DNA of 64,000 nt from assembly GCA_944324795.1 (NCBI GenBank), contig CALUXR010000004.1, positions 1 to 64,000 of the forward strand, read 5' to 3'. Numbering within the stretch: the first letter of the stretch is position 1; every line of letters begins with the position of its first letter. The notes under the pieces are model-generated. The model was not told the origin of the DNA, did no database searches, and saw nothing but the letters and a program-made list of their open reading frames with translations. Shown piece by piece: positions 53,978-62,788 of this stretch. The position numbers and the translations under genes were made by a program. The DNA comes from an uncultured Acholeplasmatales bacterium. Lineage in GTDB: Bacteria > Bacillota_I > Bacilli_A > Acholeplasmatales > Anaeroplasmataceae.

Positions 53978-54001
53978 CATTTTGTATTATACTACAAAAT
54001 G
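53978..54001. promoter_or_regulatory. divergent alaS/XRE promoters inside an inverted repeat
   Basis: CATTTTGTA-TTATAC-TACAAAATG: 9-bp perfect arms. The centre contains TATAAT for alaS (minus, 53991-53986) overlapping TATACT for the XRE gene (plus, 53988-53993). A dimeric repressor bound here would block both; the XRE protein is the obvious candidate. Confidence 0.6.
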
Positions 54002-54043
54002 ACTGATTTTTAAAATCTTTTTTTAAATTTTGGAGGAAGAAAT

Positions 54044-54268
54044 GTGGAAGATATCTTATTAGGGAAAATAATTAAGCGAAAAAGGGAGAAATTACAAATG
54101 AAACAACAAACATTAGCTAATTATTTACAAGTTGATCAAAGTGCTATTTCTAAGATAGAAAATGGTAGGCAAGAGCCTACCTTACATCAATTATATATCT
54201 TACATAAAGTTTTAAATCTTTCGCTTGATAAGTTTTTTAAATATTTAGAAAATTATAAAAAATCATAA
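54044..54268 (+). CDS. small XRE-family HTH regulator
   Basis: 74 residues from a GTG at 54044 with GGAGGA six bases upstream (the overlapping ATG at 54042 hits a stop). One Cro/CI-type HTH: IKRKREKLQMKQQTLANYLQ, then DQSAISKIENGRQEPTLHQL. Monocistronic, divergent from alaS and convergent with recD2, which it overlaps at the end. It probably regulates itself, and maybe alaS, through the inverted repeat at 53978-54001. Confidence 0.85.
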   Translation: MEDILLGKIIKRKREKLQMKQQTLANYLQVDQSAISKIENGRQEPTLHQLYILHKVLNLSLDKFFKYLENYKKS

Positions 54269-56400
54269 GGAGTTAATTCTTTTTTAGCTAAAAAATTAAT
54301 TAAACTTGAATTTCTTAATTTTTCTTTATATTTAATTTTATTTTTTAATGTTTCTAAATCACCAACTAAAATAAGCTTTTTTTTCGCTCTTGTTATAGCT
54401 GTATATATAAGTTTCTTTTTTAACATAATTGAATAACTATTAAAAATAGGGAAAATGACATTTTCATATTCTGAACCTTGTGATTTATGAACACTTATCG
54501 CATAAGCTAAAGTTAAATTTTCTAAATCAGCTCTAGTTATACGGACAATTTTTCCATTAAAATCAATACCTAAAGTATCATCAAATATATCTATTATGTA
54601 ACCTATATCACCATTCATTATTCCTTTTTCAGGATTATTTTGAAGTTGAAGAACTTTATCTCCTACATAATAGATTTTTTCTTTAGTTTTTAAACAAATA
54701 GACTTATTTAAATTATAATTATCTTGAATAAATTTATTAATTTCATCTATTCCACAAATACCTGAATATAAAGGTATTAATATTTGAATATTTTTTAAAT
54801 CATTACCTTTATCAAGATAATTATCTAATAATCTTCTTAATAAAGTTTTAAAATTATTAGGAAAAGCATTATAAAAAAACACTTCATCATGAGCTTTAAA
54901 TATAGAATCATCAATATTTTGTTTTAAAACCATATTAGCTAATTTAATAATATTACTGTTATTAGCTTGACGCATTATTTCATTTAATCTATATGTTTTA
55001 AATAAGTCACTAGCGATTAAATCATGTAAAAATTCTCCTGGTCCTACACTTGGTAACTGATTTTCATCACCAATAAAGATCAATGATGATTTAGGATTTA
55101 TCGCGCTTAAAAGTTTATTTGCAAGTTCAATATCAATCATACTACTTTCATCAACTATAATTAAACTATATGGTAAAAAATTATCACTATTATATGTAAA
55201 TTGGCCATTATAATCATAACCAAGACCACGATGAATTGTATAAGCTTCTAAATTACAACTTTCTTTTAATCTTTTCGCAGCTCTACCGGTTGGGGCTAGC
55301 AATAAAATATCTGGATTTTCTTTTATTTTATTTAATTTTGAATATAATTTAATTATTCCCTTTACAATCGTGGTTTTGCCGGTTCCAGGTCCACCTGTAA
55401 TAATAGCCACTTTATCGTTTAAAACTTGTTGTAAGGCTGTTTTTTGCATATTAGTATATTTAATATTTTCTTTATGTTCAATATCCTTTAATATATTGTC
55501 AATAAGTTTATCATCATATTTTTTACTAGGATATTTTAATAATCTATTTAATGAATTAGCACAATTAAATTCAGCATTATATAAATTATTAGGATAAATA
55601 TTATCATTAATATTTTTTATTCTATTATTTTCTATTAAATTAGATAAAGATTTATTAATTAAATCAACATTTAATTCTAAATAATTATTAACTTCTTTTA
55701 ATAAATCATTAATATATATAAAAACATTGCCATCTTTATAACAAAGTTCATCTAAACAATATAAAATAGCTTCCTTTATTCGATTAGGATTATCTTTTTC
55801 TATACCTAAATTAAGCGCTAAATTATCAGCCTTTTTAAATCCAAATCCTTCAACATCATAAATTAGACAATAAGGATTATTTTTAATTATAGCTAAAGTA
55901 TTAATTCCATATTCATCATAAAGTTTAGTAGCCATCTTATTAGTTAGACCAAGGTTATAAAGGGCAATGTAAATATCATCAATTTCATTTATATTTTTAA
56001 TAGTTTCATAAAGTAAAGTCTTTTTAGCTTCTGTTAAACCTTTAACTTTATCTAGATTAGTTTTATCTTCACTAATTTTCTTAAGGGCATCATTTCCAAG
56101 CGTTTTAACGATGTTTGTAGCTAGTTTTTTCCCAATTCCATAAAACTTATCACTAGCTAAATAATTAATAAGACCATTTGTGCTATCTTCATCTTTTTGA
56201 TAATTTGTAGCTTTAAATTGTTTACCATATTTAATATGTTCTACAAAATCACCAATAAATTTATAATTTAATCCTTCTTCTAAATTAGGAAAATTTCCAC
56301 TTATAGTATAGGTCTTTTTATTAACTTTAATAAGTATTACTCTAAAACTAGAATCATTCGCTTTAAAAATAGTTTGAATATATGTGCCCTTTAATTCCAT
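54253..56400 (-). CDS. recD2: RecD2-type ATP-dependent helicase
   Basis: 715 residues: N-terminal OB-like segment and helix-hairpin-helix region (GLTEAKKTLLYETI, then YGINTLAIIKNNPYCLIYDV), Walker A TGGPGTGKTTIVKGI, LLAPTGRAAKRL, VDESSMIDIEL, GDENQLPSVGPGE, and VHKSQGSEYENV. RecD2 acts in repair without RecBC. Its ATG shares one base with the mnmA stop (TAATG). Confidence 0.95.
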   Translation of the reverse strand: MELKGTYIQTIFKANDSSFRVILIKVNKKTYTISGNFPNLEEGLNYKFIGDFVEHIKYGKQFKATNYQKDEDSTNGLINYLASDKFYGIGKKLATNIVKTLGNDALKKISEDKTNLDKVKGLTEAKKTLLYETIKNINEIDDIYIALYNLGLTNKMATKLYDEYGINTLAIIKNNPYCLIYDVEGFGFKKADNLALNLGIEKDNPNRIKEAILYCLDELCYKDGNVFIYINDLLKEVNNYLELNVDLINKSLSNLIENNRIKNINDNIYPNNLYNAEFNCANSLNRLLKYPSKKYDDKLIDNILKDIEHKENIKYTNMQKTALQQVLNDKVAIITGGPGTGKTTIVKGIIKLYSKLNKIKENPDILLLAPTGRAAKRLKESCNLEAYTIHRGLGYDYNGQFTYNSDNFLPYSLIIVDESSMIDIELANKLLSAINPKSSLIFIGDENQLPSVGPGEFLHDLIASDLFKTYRLNEIMRQANNSNIIKLANMVLKQNIDDSIFKAHDEVFFYNAFPNNFKTLLRRLLDNYLDKGNDLKNIQILIPLYSGICGIDEINKFIQDNYNLNKSICLKTKEKIYYVGDKVLQLQNNPEKGIMNGDIGYIIDIFDDTLGIDFNGKIVRITRADLENLTLAYAISVHKSQGSEYENVIFPIFNSYSIMLKKKLIYTAITRAKKKLILVGDLETLKNKIKYKEKLRNSSLINFLAKKELTPYDFL

Positions 56401-57530
56401 TAGTACCTTCTCTTCTCCTCATTCATATAAACTTCATCAATTATCGCGCCACCAAGGCATATTTCTCCATCATAAATAACGGCAGCTTGACCTGGGGTGA
56501 CTGCTTTTGCTAGTTTATCATATATTATTTCAATATTATCACCATGATATTTAATTTTAACAGGTATATCTTTTTGACGATATCTAAATTTAGCTGTATA
56601 TGGTTTATTTTCTTCTGGTTTGTTGTAAATCCAATTACATGAACTTGCAAATAAGTGATTAGAATATAGATATTTATTATCCTCACCTTGACCTATTATA
56701 AGTTCATTTTTAGCTAAATCTTTACCTATAACAAACCAAGGAGAATTCTCAAAATCATGGTTTCCACCAATTCCAAGTCCCTTTCTTTGCCCAATTGTAT
56801 AATACATCAAACCATCATGACGCGCTACAATCTTACCATCGATTGTAACCATATTACCAGGTTTTGCTGGTAAATAATTTTTTAAAAATTCTTTAAAATT
56901 GCGTTCACCAATAAAACATATACCGGTTGAATCTTTCTTTTTAGCTGTAGCTAAATCATATTTTAAAGCTATCTCTCTTACTTCTTTTTTTAACATATCA
57001 CCAATTGGAAATAAACTATTTCTTAATTGTTCTTGACTAATCATACATAAGAAATATGTTTGATCTTTATTATCATCAACCCCACGAAGTAAAATTGAAT
57101 GGTCAGCAAAGTGTTTAACTCTAGCGTAGTGACCCATCGCAATATAATTCGCCCCAAGACGTTTAGCTTCCTTTAAAAATGTATTAAATTTAATATATTT
57201 GTTACACATGATATCTGGGTTTGGCGTTCGACCTTTATTATATTCATCAATAAAATAAGTGAAAACATAATCCCAATATTCAGCAATAAAATCAATTCTA
57301 TGTAATTTAATTCCTAATTTATTAGCTACGGCTAAAGCATCATTATAATCGCGTTCTTGTGGGCATACATCATCTAATAAATCAGGATTACCTAAAATAT
57401 CATTGTTAGTAGCACTATCCCAATTGCGCATAAACATTGCTTCAACATCATAACCTTGTTGTAATAATTTTATAGCCGCAACACTACTATCAACACCACC
57501 AGATAAACCTAAAATTACTTTTTGAGCCAT
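56400..57530 (-). CDS. mnmA: tRNA-specific 2-thiouridylase
   Basis: 376 residues from the ATG at 57530 (MAQKVIL) after GAGGTGG. PP-loop [13 protein letters not shown], catalytic cysteines in [12 protein letters not shown] and [12 protein letters not shown], tRNA-binding [13 protein letters not shown]. It makes the 2-thio group of U34 in Lys, Glu and Gln tRNAs. One-base gap after nadE. Confidence 0.97.
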   Translation of the reverse strand: MAQKVILGLSGGVDSSVAAIKLLQQGYDVEAMFMRNWDSATNNDILGNPDLLDDVCPQERDYNDALAVANKLGIKLHRIDFIAEYWDYVFTYFIDEYNKGRTPNPDIMCNKYIKFNTFLKEAKRLGANYIAMGHYARVKHFADHSILLRGVDDNKDQTYFLCMISQEQLRNSLFPIGDMLKKEVREIALKYDLATAKKKDSTGICFIGERNFKEFLKNYLPAKPGNMVTIDGKIVARHDGLMYYTIGQRKGLGIGGNHDFENSPWFVIGKDLAKNELIIGQGEDNKYLYSNHLFASSCNWIYNKPEENKPYTAKFRYRQKDIPVKIKYHGDNIEIIYDKLAKAVTPGQAAVIYDGEICLGGAIIDEVYMNEEKRRY

Positions 57531-57531
57531 A

Positions 57532-59388
57532 TTACCACCTCTTAATGTCACTAGGCATCCTATAATCACCACGAGGATTTAAAGAAACGTTTAAAATCTT
57601 TGGGCCATCTGGAATAGCCTGTCTTTTAAATTGTTGAGAAAAGAATCTAAAGAAGAAATTATTAACATATTTTAAAGATTCCTCTTTATTAATATTGAAA
57701 GCTTCTTCAACTAAATAAATCATTCTTTCTTCATCATCTCCACAATTTAAATAACGATACATTATAAAATCATTAATTTCATATTTACCAATCGTATCTT
57801 CTGTTTTTTGTTCACTACCTAAAAGTTCAGGAGATATTGGAGTGTCTATGATATCATTTAAAGTATCTTCAATATCTTTAAATTTTGTTGAAGCATAATA
57901 TTTAATCATAAAACGAACCAACGTTTTAGGAATGCCAGCATTAATACCATACATTGACATTTGATCACCATTGTAAGTACACCATCCAAGAGCAAGCTCT
58001 GACATATCGCCTGTTCCAAGAACTAAACCATTATACATATTAGCTAAATCCATCAAAATTAAAGTACGGATTCTAGCTTGAGTATTTTCATAAGTTACAT
58101 CTTTTATATTAGGATCATGGCCTATATCTTTAAAATGTTGTAAAACGGCGTCATTAATAGGTTTTTCTAAAACTGTAAGACCTAGTTTTTCCATCATTTT
58201 TAACGCATTAGATTTTGTTCTATTAGATGTAGCAAGCCCAGGCATAGTAACAGCTATAATTCCTTTTAAATCTAATTTTAGATGTTTAAATGCTTCAACT
58301 GCTACAAGTAGGGCAAGCGTAGAATCAAGACCGCCACTAACACCAATAACTAAAGTTTTAACACCAGTATGTTTTAATCTTTTATATAGTGCATATTCTT
58401 GAAGGCTTGCAATTTTATTGAAAGCTTCTAAAGCATCCACTTTAGGGACAAATGGTGTATTATCTATTTTTTCTTCAAAAACATAATTTTCACTTTCAAG
58501 AAGATTAAAATCAACTTCCATAAATTTAAAATCATTAGTCTCATCATCATGCATATCTGTTTGATTGCGACGCATAAATTCAATCATACTAATATCAATA
58601 TCAGCGTAGATAATTTCTGAAACTTCTGAGAAATTTTCTGTTTCTTTTACTAATTCACCACAACAACATATAATGTTATGACCACTATAAACTGTATCTG
58701 ATGTCGACTCATTAACCCCAGATGAAGCATAAATATAAGCTCCACAATTTCTTCTAGAATTTTCTAAAACTGTATTACGTCTAATTCTTGCCTTACCTAA
58801 CACTTCATTAGAAGCTGATAAATTTATTGTCATATTAGCCCCGCATAATGCTAAATTATTACTTGGAGTTATACTAGCCCACATATCTTCACATATTTCA
58901 ATACCAAAATGGATATTATGTTCCCATTCATGAAACATAATTTGTCCAAGCGGATAATAAGCGCCATTAATATATATTTTATTTGTCATAATGCTTTTAG
59001 CAGATTTAAACCATCTTTTTTCATAATATTCATGATTATTCGGTAATGTTCTTTTTGGTACTACACCTAAAATATGATGTTTTTGAATGACGATAGCACA
59101 ATTAATTAAAGAACCTTCACAAATAAGTGGAGCCCCAATAACTACAATCCCCCTATTTTCATTATTGATTAAAAAATCTTCAATTGCCTTATATACATCT
59201 TTTATTAAACTTGTCTGATAAAAGAAATCACCACAAGTATAACCACATATTGAAAGTTCAGGAAAAACCGTAATACTACTTTTGGCTAAATTAGCTAATC
59301 TTATTATTTCTTTAATATTAAAACTAGGATTACCAACTTCTAATATAGGTGTCACACAAGCCACTTTTATAAAACCATTTTTTAACAT
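57532..59388 (-). CDS. nadE: glutamine-dependent NAD+ synthetase
   Basis: 618 residues. N-terminal nitrilase-type glutaminase (Glu in [15 protein letters not shown], Cys in [11 protein letters not shown]), C-terminal synthetase with PP-loop [15 protein letters not shown] and [19 protein letters not shown]. It converts NaAD to NAD+. It overlaps nadD by 7 nt, forming a two-step NAD unit. Confidence 0.97.
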   Translation of the reverse strand: MLKNGFIKVACVTPILEVGNPSFNIKEIIRLANLAKSSITVFPELSICGYTCGDFFYQTSLIKDVYKAIEDFLINNENRGIVVIGAPLICEGSLINCAIVIQKHHILGVVPKRTLPNNHEYYEKRWFKSAKSIMTNKIYINGAYYPLGQIMFHEWEHNIHFGIEICEDMWASITPSNNLALCGANMTINLSASNEVLGKARIRRNTVLENSRRNCGAYIYASSGVNESTSDTVYSGHNIICCCGELVKETENFSEVSEIIYADIDISMIEFMRRNQTDMHDDETNDFKFMEVDFNLLESENYVFEEKIDNTPFVPKVDALEAFNKIASLQEYALYKRLKHTGVKTLVIGVSGGLDSTLALLVAVEAFKHLKLDLKGIIAVTMPGLATSNRTKSNALKMMEKLGLTVLEKPINDAVLQHFKDIGHDPNIKDVTYENTQARIRTLILMDLANMYNGLVLGTGDMSELALGWCTYNGDQMSMYGINAGIPKTLVRFMIKYYASTKFKDIEDTLNDIIDTPISPELLGSEQKTEDTIGKYEINDFIMYRYLNCGDDEERMIYLVEEAFNINKEESLKYVNNFFFRFFSQQFKRQAIPDGPKILNVSLNPRGDYRMPSDIKRW

Positions 59389-59945
59389 TTTTTCACCTCA
59401 TATAAATGCTTATCTATTATATATTTAAATATATCTTCTAGCAAATAATCTTTATATTTAAAAACATCTTCTCTTACCTTTGTTGAAGATATATTAGATT
59501 CCATTTCTACTTCATAAAAATTCTTTTTATATTCTCCTACTTCTTTAAAATCAATTTTATCAGTAGGTCTTTTAACAACAATAAATTTAAATTCTTTAAT
59601 CAATTTATCAAAATTAAGCCATAAAGGCATCTGAGCTAAATTATCACTACCAATTAAAAAATAGATATCATTATCATATTTTTTAAAATGTTTTAATAAT
59701 TCATAAGTACCTTTATAATTTTTTTGTCTAAATTCATAATCAGATATTAAAATATTTGGAAATTGAATTTTTAACATATTAAAACGATCAATATCGCTAG
59801 CTAAATTATGTTTCCAAGTATAATTTTTATTTGAAACAGGCACGATAATGATTTTAGATTCTTGATAAATATTTTTTATTCTTTCAACTAATTCTAAATG
59901 AGCTTTAGTGGGTGGATTAAAAGAACCACCAAAAACAATTAACAT
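59382..59945 (-). CDS. nadD: nicotinate-nucleotide adenylyltransferase
   Basis: 187 residues: GGSFNPPTKAHLELV (HxGH-type nucleotidyl transferase motif in its TKAH form), FLIGSDNLAQMPLW, and SSTKVREDVF near the end. It adenylates NaMN to NaAD, the substrate of NadE. First gene of nadD-nadE-mnmA-recD2. Confidence 0.95.
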   Translation of the reverse strand: MLIVFGGSFNPPTKAHLELVERIKNIYQESKIIIVPVSNKNYTWKHNLASDIDRFNMLKIQFPNILISDYEFRQKNYKGTYELLKHFKKYDNDIYFLIGSDNLAQMPLWLNFDKLIKEFKFIVVKRPTDKIDFKEVGEYKKNFYEVEMESNISSTKVREDVFKYKDYLLEDIFKYIIDKHLYEVKKC

Positions 59946-60031
59946 TAAACATCACACTCTTATTTATTTTATCATATTTTTACTAGTTTTAAAACTAAAT
60001 TTATGATATGATTTATAAGAGGTGTTCTAGC

Positions 60032-60793
60032 ATGCAAAATGATAAAGATTTAGAATTAGAAGATGAAAAATTAGAATATCAAAATGGTTTTAAAAATAGA
60101 GAAGTTCATTTAAAAGAAGATTATCCTTTTTATAATCATAATATCTTTTTTGTTATTTTTTCTAAAATTGTTATTTTCTTTACCATCTTCTTTTGTTTTA
60201 TTCTTAAAAAAACATTATGGGGATGTAAAACAGTAGGTAAAAAGAAAATTAGAAATATTAAAAGTGCTATCACTATTTCAAATCATTGTCTAATTCAAGA
60301 TGCATTTATAAATGTACCTAGCGTCTTCCCTAAAAAAATGTATGTCACAATGCTTGAGACAAACTTAGGTTTTGGTTTTGCAAGTCGCTATTTACGTTTT
60401 TGTGGGGCTGTTCCTATTCCACGCGACCCTAGAATGATGATTAAATTTTTAAAAATGACTAATGCTGAATTAAAGAAAAATCAATTCATACATGTCTATC
60501 CTGAAGGTCATTTAATCCCTTATAGTGATCATATTCGTAAGTTTTTACCTGGTGCTTTTCATATAGCTTATAGCGCTAAAGTGCCTATTATTCCGATATG
60601 TTTTACCTTCCATAAGCCAAAAGGAATCTATTTTTGGAAGAAAAAACCAATGATAAGACAAAATTATTTAGAACCTTATTATCCTGATTATTCTTTAGCA
60701 AAAAAAGAATGTATCAATAAAACTTGTTCAGATTTACAGAAAATAATGACTGAATATTTTAATAATAACTCTGATTATAAAAGACAAAAATAA
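60032..60793 (+). CDS. plsC: 1-acyl-sn-glycerol-3-phosphate acyltransferase family protein
   Basis: 253 residues from the ATG at 60032 with AGAGGTG upstream. A charged N-terminal stretch precedes a membrane helix (FVIFSKIVIFFTIFFCFIL). PlsC motifs: ITISNHCLIQDAF (NH-x4-D), GAVPIPRDPR, HVYPEGHLIPYS (EG-x), and VPIIPICFTF. It likely makes phosphatidic acid from lysophosphatidic acid, downstream of PlsX. Monocistronic, divergent from nadD. Confidence 0.85.
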   Translation: MQNDKDLELEDEKLEYQNGFKNREVHLKEDYPFYNHNIFFVIFSKIVIFFTIFFCFILKKTLWGCKTVGKKKIRNIKSAITISNHCLIQDAFINVPSVFPKKMYVTMLETNLGFGFASRYLRFCGAVPIPRDPRMMIKFLKMTNAELKKNQFIHVYPEGHLIPYSDHIRKFLPGAFHIAYSAKVPIIPICFTFHKPKGIYFWKKKPMIRQNYLEPYYPDYSLAKKECINKTCSDLQKIMTEYFNNNSDYKRQK

Positions 60794-60812
60794 CAGCTTA
60801 GCTGTTATTTTT
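60786..60812. terminator. bidirectional terminator between acyltransferase and nucleoside hydrolase
   Basis: AATAACAGC-TTA-GCTGTTATT with A- and T-runs outside; it serves both convergent genes. Confidence 0.85.
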
Positions 60813-61731
60813 TATTTAAGCCATCAGGGTGTTTTTTATAAAATAATTTAATTTTACTAAATAAATCATTAATTATTAATCTATTATCGATATATTTATA
60901 CATCCTAATCATTCTATTATTAGTTGAAAAATCATAAATGCCATTATTATCAACACTAGGTGCCCTCATCAATTCATAATGAAAACGATGTTCATAAAGT
61001 AATAAACCAATAGCTGGACTATCACCAATAACCCAAGTTTCCCCACTTCTGAAATTACTTTTTATCGCTGTTTCACTATTATTATAATCTCTTAATTGCT
61101 CAAATAAATATTTGCCAATCGGTCCAGCTTCATAAATATTTTCTTCTAATTCAGCAAGTGATATTGGTAGTAATTCATAAACTTTTTTAGGAACTTGCCA
61201 TAATTCTATTTGACTTTTATAAACAATGTTTATAGCATTTATATCATTACCTAGATTAAATTCAACAGCCCCAGTAGGTGATTTACCGCCACCAATCCAT
61301 ATCGCTTTTAATCTTTTTTGAATCTTTGGCTCAATTAATAAAGCTGTGGCTAAATCTGTTATAGCCCCTAAAAAAACGGCATAAAGAGGACGTTTATCAT
61401 CTTTCATAGCTTCTTCAATAATAAGCTTAGCGCCTTCACTAATTTCTGGAGTCTTTAAATCTTTTAAAGGTTTTAAAGCCCCCTTATAAATCATATTATC
61501 TTTAGGGAAACCCATTAAATCAAAGATATGATTAATCTCTTTATAACTTTCTTGCATTGAGCCTTCTTTATTAAAATGACAAGCAATAAAACCAACATTT
61601 TCAAATTTAGGGCTCAATAAAGCATGAACAATTGCGAACTGATCATCAGCTTCATTTTTCGCATCTGTATCTACAATTAATCTTATCACCTTTTCTTCAG
61701 GAACATTAAAATTATAATCTGTATATCTCAT
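60805..61731 (-). CDS. inosine-uridine-type nucleoside hydrolase family protein
   Basis: 308 residues. The calcium-binding aspartates appear in VDTDAKNEADDQFAIVHALL (quoted whole: DTD then ADDQ), a variant of the usual DxDxGxDD cluster. Then FLGAITDLATALLIEP, and WIGGGKSPTGAVEFNLGNDI. It hydrolyses the N-glycosidic bond of nucleosides; specificity is not readable. AGAGGTAG precedes the ATG. Its leader contains competing hairpins (61846-61907). Confidence 0.85.
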   Translation of the reverse strand: MRYTDYNFNVPEEKVIRLIVDTDAKNEADDQFAIVHALLSPKFENVGFIACHFNKEGSMQESYKEINHIFDLMGFPKDNMIYKGALKPLKDLKTPEISEGAKLIIEEAMKDDKRPLYAVFLGAITDLATALLIEPKIQKRLKAIWIGGGKSPTGAVEFNLGNDINAINIVYKSQIELWQVPKKVYELLPISLAELEENIYEAGPIGKYLFEQLRDYNNSETAIKSNFRSGETWVIGDSPAIGLLLYEHRFHYELMRAPSVDNNGIYDFSTNNRMIRMYKYIDNRLIINDLFSKIKLFYKKHPDGLNKK

Positions 61732-61845
61732 ATAACTACCTCTTAATTAATTTTATCTAAAGCTATATAATTTAAGAATATTTAATAAAACTTCATTAAT
61801 ATTATATTACTTTTTAGATTTTTAATATAGCCTTATTTAACTTAA

Positions 61846-61907
61846 AATACCTTTTATATCTAAAAAAGGTATTAATCTATTATAAAATATAATAAATTTA
61901 ATACCTT
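61846..61907 (-). terminator. terminator with an alternative, mutually exclusive hairpin
   Basis: Minus strand, 5' to 3': AAGGTATTAA (61907-61898) pairs with TTAATACCTT (61875-61866) around an inner TATTATA/TATAATA stem and runs into T6: a terminator after the lipoprotein gene. The same middle strand can instead pair with AAAAGGTATT (61855-61846), which would break the terminator. Confidence 0.65.
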
Positions 61908-61921
61908 AATTTATATACTAT

Positions 61922-62503
61922 TTAAATAATATAACTATCTAAAAATTTCACTTGATCAATATAAGCTATAAAATATCCTCCCAAATTAATTTCTATATTA
62001 AATTGACTTGAAATAGCTTTTTCAATTATTATAAAATTATACTCTTCAATATTTATATCAAATGGTTGATAAAAATCACCTTTAATATTAGCTACTACTT
62101 TATCTTTCTCGTTTGTTCTAAAACTTAAATTAAAATTTAACTTTTTCATTAATTCTAGATTAGGATAATTAGGGTAGCACGTCAATTCATCACGAGTATT
62201 TTTATCACTATAATTATAATAATTATATACACCTTCCCAAGAAATATAATCTATTAATTCAACATCAAATTTAAATATTAAAAAAACATACTCTGAACTA
62301 ATATAACTATTTTCTTCTTTTATAATTTCATTTGTTAAAACTGCTTCTTTTAAAGTTAAATTACTATCATACCAACTTGATTGTTCATCTATTGAATATA
62401 ATTTAGTATAAGCATAGCCAGGGACTATTTGCACTTTTTTACATCCTGATACTATTAAAATAAGCATTAATGATAATATAAATATAGAAACCTTCTTTTT
62501 CAT
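61922..62503 (-). CDS. unrecognised lipoprotein
   Basis: 193 residues from the ATG at 62503 (GAGGAG upstream). Signal sequence KKKVSIFILSLMLILIVSGC with a clear lipobox (IVSGC), so it is lipidated at the Cys. The mature part is polar and beta-rich (YVFLIFKFDVELIDYISWEG; KVVANIKGDFYQPFDINIEE) without a recognised domain. It is transcribed on its own between two terminators. Confidence 0.8.
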   Translation of the reverse strand: MKKKVSIFILSLMLILIVSGCKKVQIVPGYAYTKLYSIDEQSSWYDSNLTLKEAVLTNEIIKEENSYISSEYVFLIFKFDVELIDYISWEGVYNYYNYSDKNTRDELTCYPNYPNLELMKKLNFNLSFRTNEKDKVVANIKGDFYQPFDINIEEYNFIIIEKAISSQFNIEINLGGYFIAYIDQVKFLDSYII

Positions 62504-62717
62504 TATAATCAACTCCTCATATAAAAAATGTAATCTTTAATAATACTATAATTGTTATATTTTAGAAAACAATAGTTATTTTTATTTGATAAACAACCCC
62601 CACCATTCTTAAAATATAATTTATATTTTTTCATATTTATTCTAATTTCATTTTAGCATTTTATTTTTTTTGACAAGTGTTTTATTTATATTTGATTTTT
62701 GTACATAAAATTCATAG

Positions 62718-62750
62718 AAAAACAAGTGTTCTAGGGGGATAGAACACTTG
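62718..62750 (-). terminator. strong terminator of the dehydrogenase gene
   Basis: CAAGTGTTCTA (62723-62733) and TAGAACACTTG (62740-62750) form an 11-bp perfect stem with a six-base loop, and a T-run follows on the minus strand. Another AAGATTTAAA/TTTAAATCTT hairpin (about 62762-62790) lies between it and the stop codon. Confidence 0.85.
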
Positions 62751-62788
62751 CGTATATATATAAGATTTAAATATAAAAGGTTTAAATC

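Noticed and set aside
53926-54043. T-box riboswitch before alaS
   Set aside because: The leader is too short and no T-box sequence or terminator is present.
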